Shown here piece after piece: positions 7,127 through 7,291 of a DNA stretch of 7,291 nt. This DNA comes from CAMBDR01 sp046597185 (GTDB taxonomy: Bacteria > Pseudomonadota > Gammaproteobacteria > Burkholderiales > Burkholderiaceae_D). Both the position numbers and the translations under genes were made by a program. The notes under the pieces were generated by a model. That model was not told the origin of the DNA and searched no databases. It saw only the letters and a program-made list of their open reading frames with translations. Position 1 is the first letter of the stretch. Every line of letters starts with the position of its first letter. The DNA lies in assembly GCA_046597185.1 (NCBI GenBank), contig JBKJLF010000807.1, forward strand, positions 1 to 7,291, given 5' to 3'.

Positions 7127-7146
7127 GCTAAATTAAGAATTACAGC

Positions 7147-7245
7147 TTAAGACAATGGAAACCACACGCGCAAAGCCGTGAATAAGAGCATACCAAACAT
7201 AATCATCAGCAACATATCGCGTTTTACCCAATAAAAAGCAATCGC
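7147..7245 (-). CDS. C-terminal fragment of an AzlD-like branched-chain amino acid transport protein
   Basis: The last 32 codons and a TAA stop are visible. The fragment starts AIAFYWVKRD, then a strongly hydrophobic segment with MFGMLLFTAL, and ends RVWFPLS. This pattern, a short loop of the W-x-K/R-R type followed by a final membrane helix containing a GM pair and a late Arg, resembles the C-terminus of AzlD, the small partner of the AzlC permease. I also recall azlC/azlD genes beside pgk in Burkholderiales. Upstream of about 7247 the reading frame enters an inverted copy of its own 3' end and meets a stop at 7282-7284. The intact gene is therefore not represented; the break may be an assembly or amplification chimera rather than a real mutation. 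Family assignment rests on a short segment. Confidence 0.5.
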   Translation of the reverse strand, partial: AIAFYWVKRDMLLMIMFGMLLFTALRVWFPLS

Positions 7246-7291
7246 AGCGATATGTTGCTGATGATTATGTTTGGTATGCTCTTATTCACGG
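7176..7291. repeat. Perfect 45-bp inverted repeat with 26-bp spacer at the window end
   Basis: Positions 7176-7220 and 7247-7291 are exact reverse complements over all 45 bases, separated by 7221-7246. The right arm stops only because the window does, so the repeat may extend further. The left arm is coding sequence for the end of the azlD-like gene; the right arm puts the antisense of that coding sequence where the upstream part of the same gene should be. ATCGC at 7241-7245, an A, and GCGAT at 7247-7251 form a small palindrome at the junction. Confidence 0.95.

Noticed and set aside
7176..7291. The terminal inverted repeat as a terminator or mobile-element end
   Set aside because: Arms of 45 exact base pairs are far longer than an intrinsic terminator, there is no following T-run, the left arm is coding sequence, and no transposase or target duplication is visible.
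1..7291. A novel defence, mobile or biosynthetic system
   Set aside because: Every gene is a recognisable housekeeping or common envelope family, on one strand with normal spacing; there are no integrases, toxins, repeats of CRISPR type or unexplained large genes.

Overview
This window looks like a conserved housekeeping block of a betaproteobacterium, most likely Burkholderiales and perhaps near Oxalobacteraceae. The evidence is the run phosphoglycerate kinase - pyruvate kinase - class II aldolase (Calvin-cycle subtype) followed by purine genes and a long Sua5-type gene, together with protein wording typical of that order and a moderate GC content. The taxon is inferred from memory of protein families, not from a search. 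Every gene I can support lies on the minus strand, so transcription runs from the right end of the window to the left.

Layout in the direction of transcription: (1) 7147-7245, the last 32 codons of a small membrane protein resembling AzlD, cut off by a perfect 45-nt inverted repeat that runs to the window edge; (2) a 94-nt AT-rich leader with a plausible sigma70-type promoter; (3) pgk, 5838-7052; (4) pyk, 4331-5779; (5) fba, 3188-4252; (6) purE, 2649-3137; (7) a 70-nt gap holding a perfect 9-bp stem-loop; (8) purC, 1685-2578; (9) a Sua5/TsaC-type threonylcarbamoyl-AMP synthase gene, 607-1671; (10) a 132-nt gap with a weak terminator-like hairpin; (11) the first 158 codons of a GDSL-family lipoprotein hydrolase, 474 down to the left edge. 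No stretch longer than about 130 bases lacks a gene, and I saw no tRNA, rRNA, CRISPR array, transposase or phage gene.

Pgk, Pyk and Fba are three enzymes of central glycolysis/gluconeogenesis. PurE and PurC catalyse consecutive steps of de novo IMP synthesis (carboxylation of the imidazole ribotide, then addition of aspartate). Sua5 makes the activated threonylcarbamoyl group used for t6A in tRNAs that read ANN codons. Short same-strand gaps (13-78 nt) from pgk to sua5 suggest one long transcription unit or a few overlapping ones. The GDSL lipoprotein is probably separate, because a gap with a possible terminator precedes it.

I find no new biological system here. The points worth a second look are the terminal inverted repeat (probably a fold-back chimera that interrupts the azlD-like gene), the absence of purK beside a class I purE, the stem-loop before purC, and a 12-bp in-frame tandem duplication in sua5.
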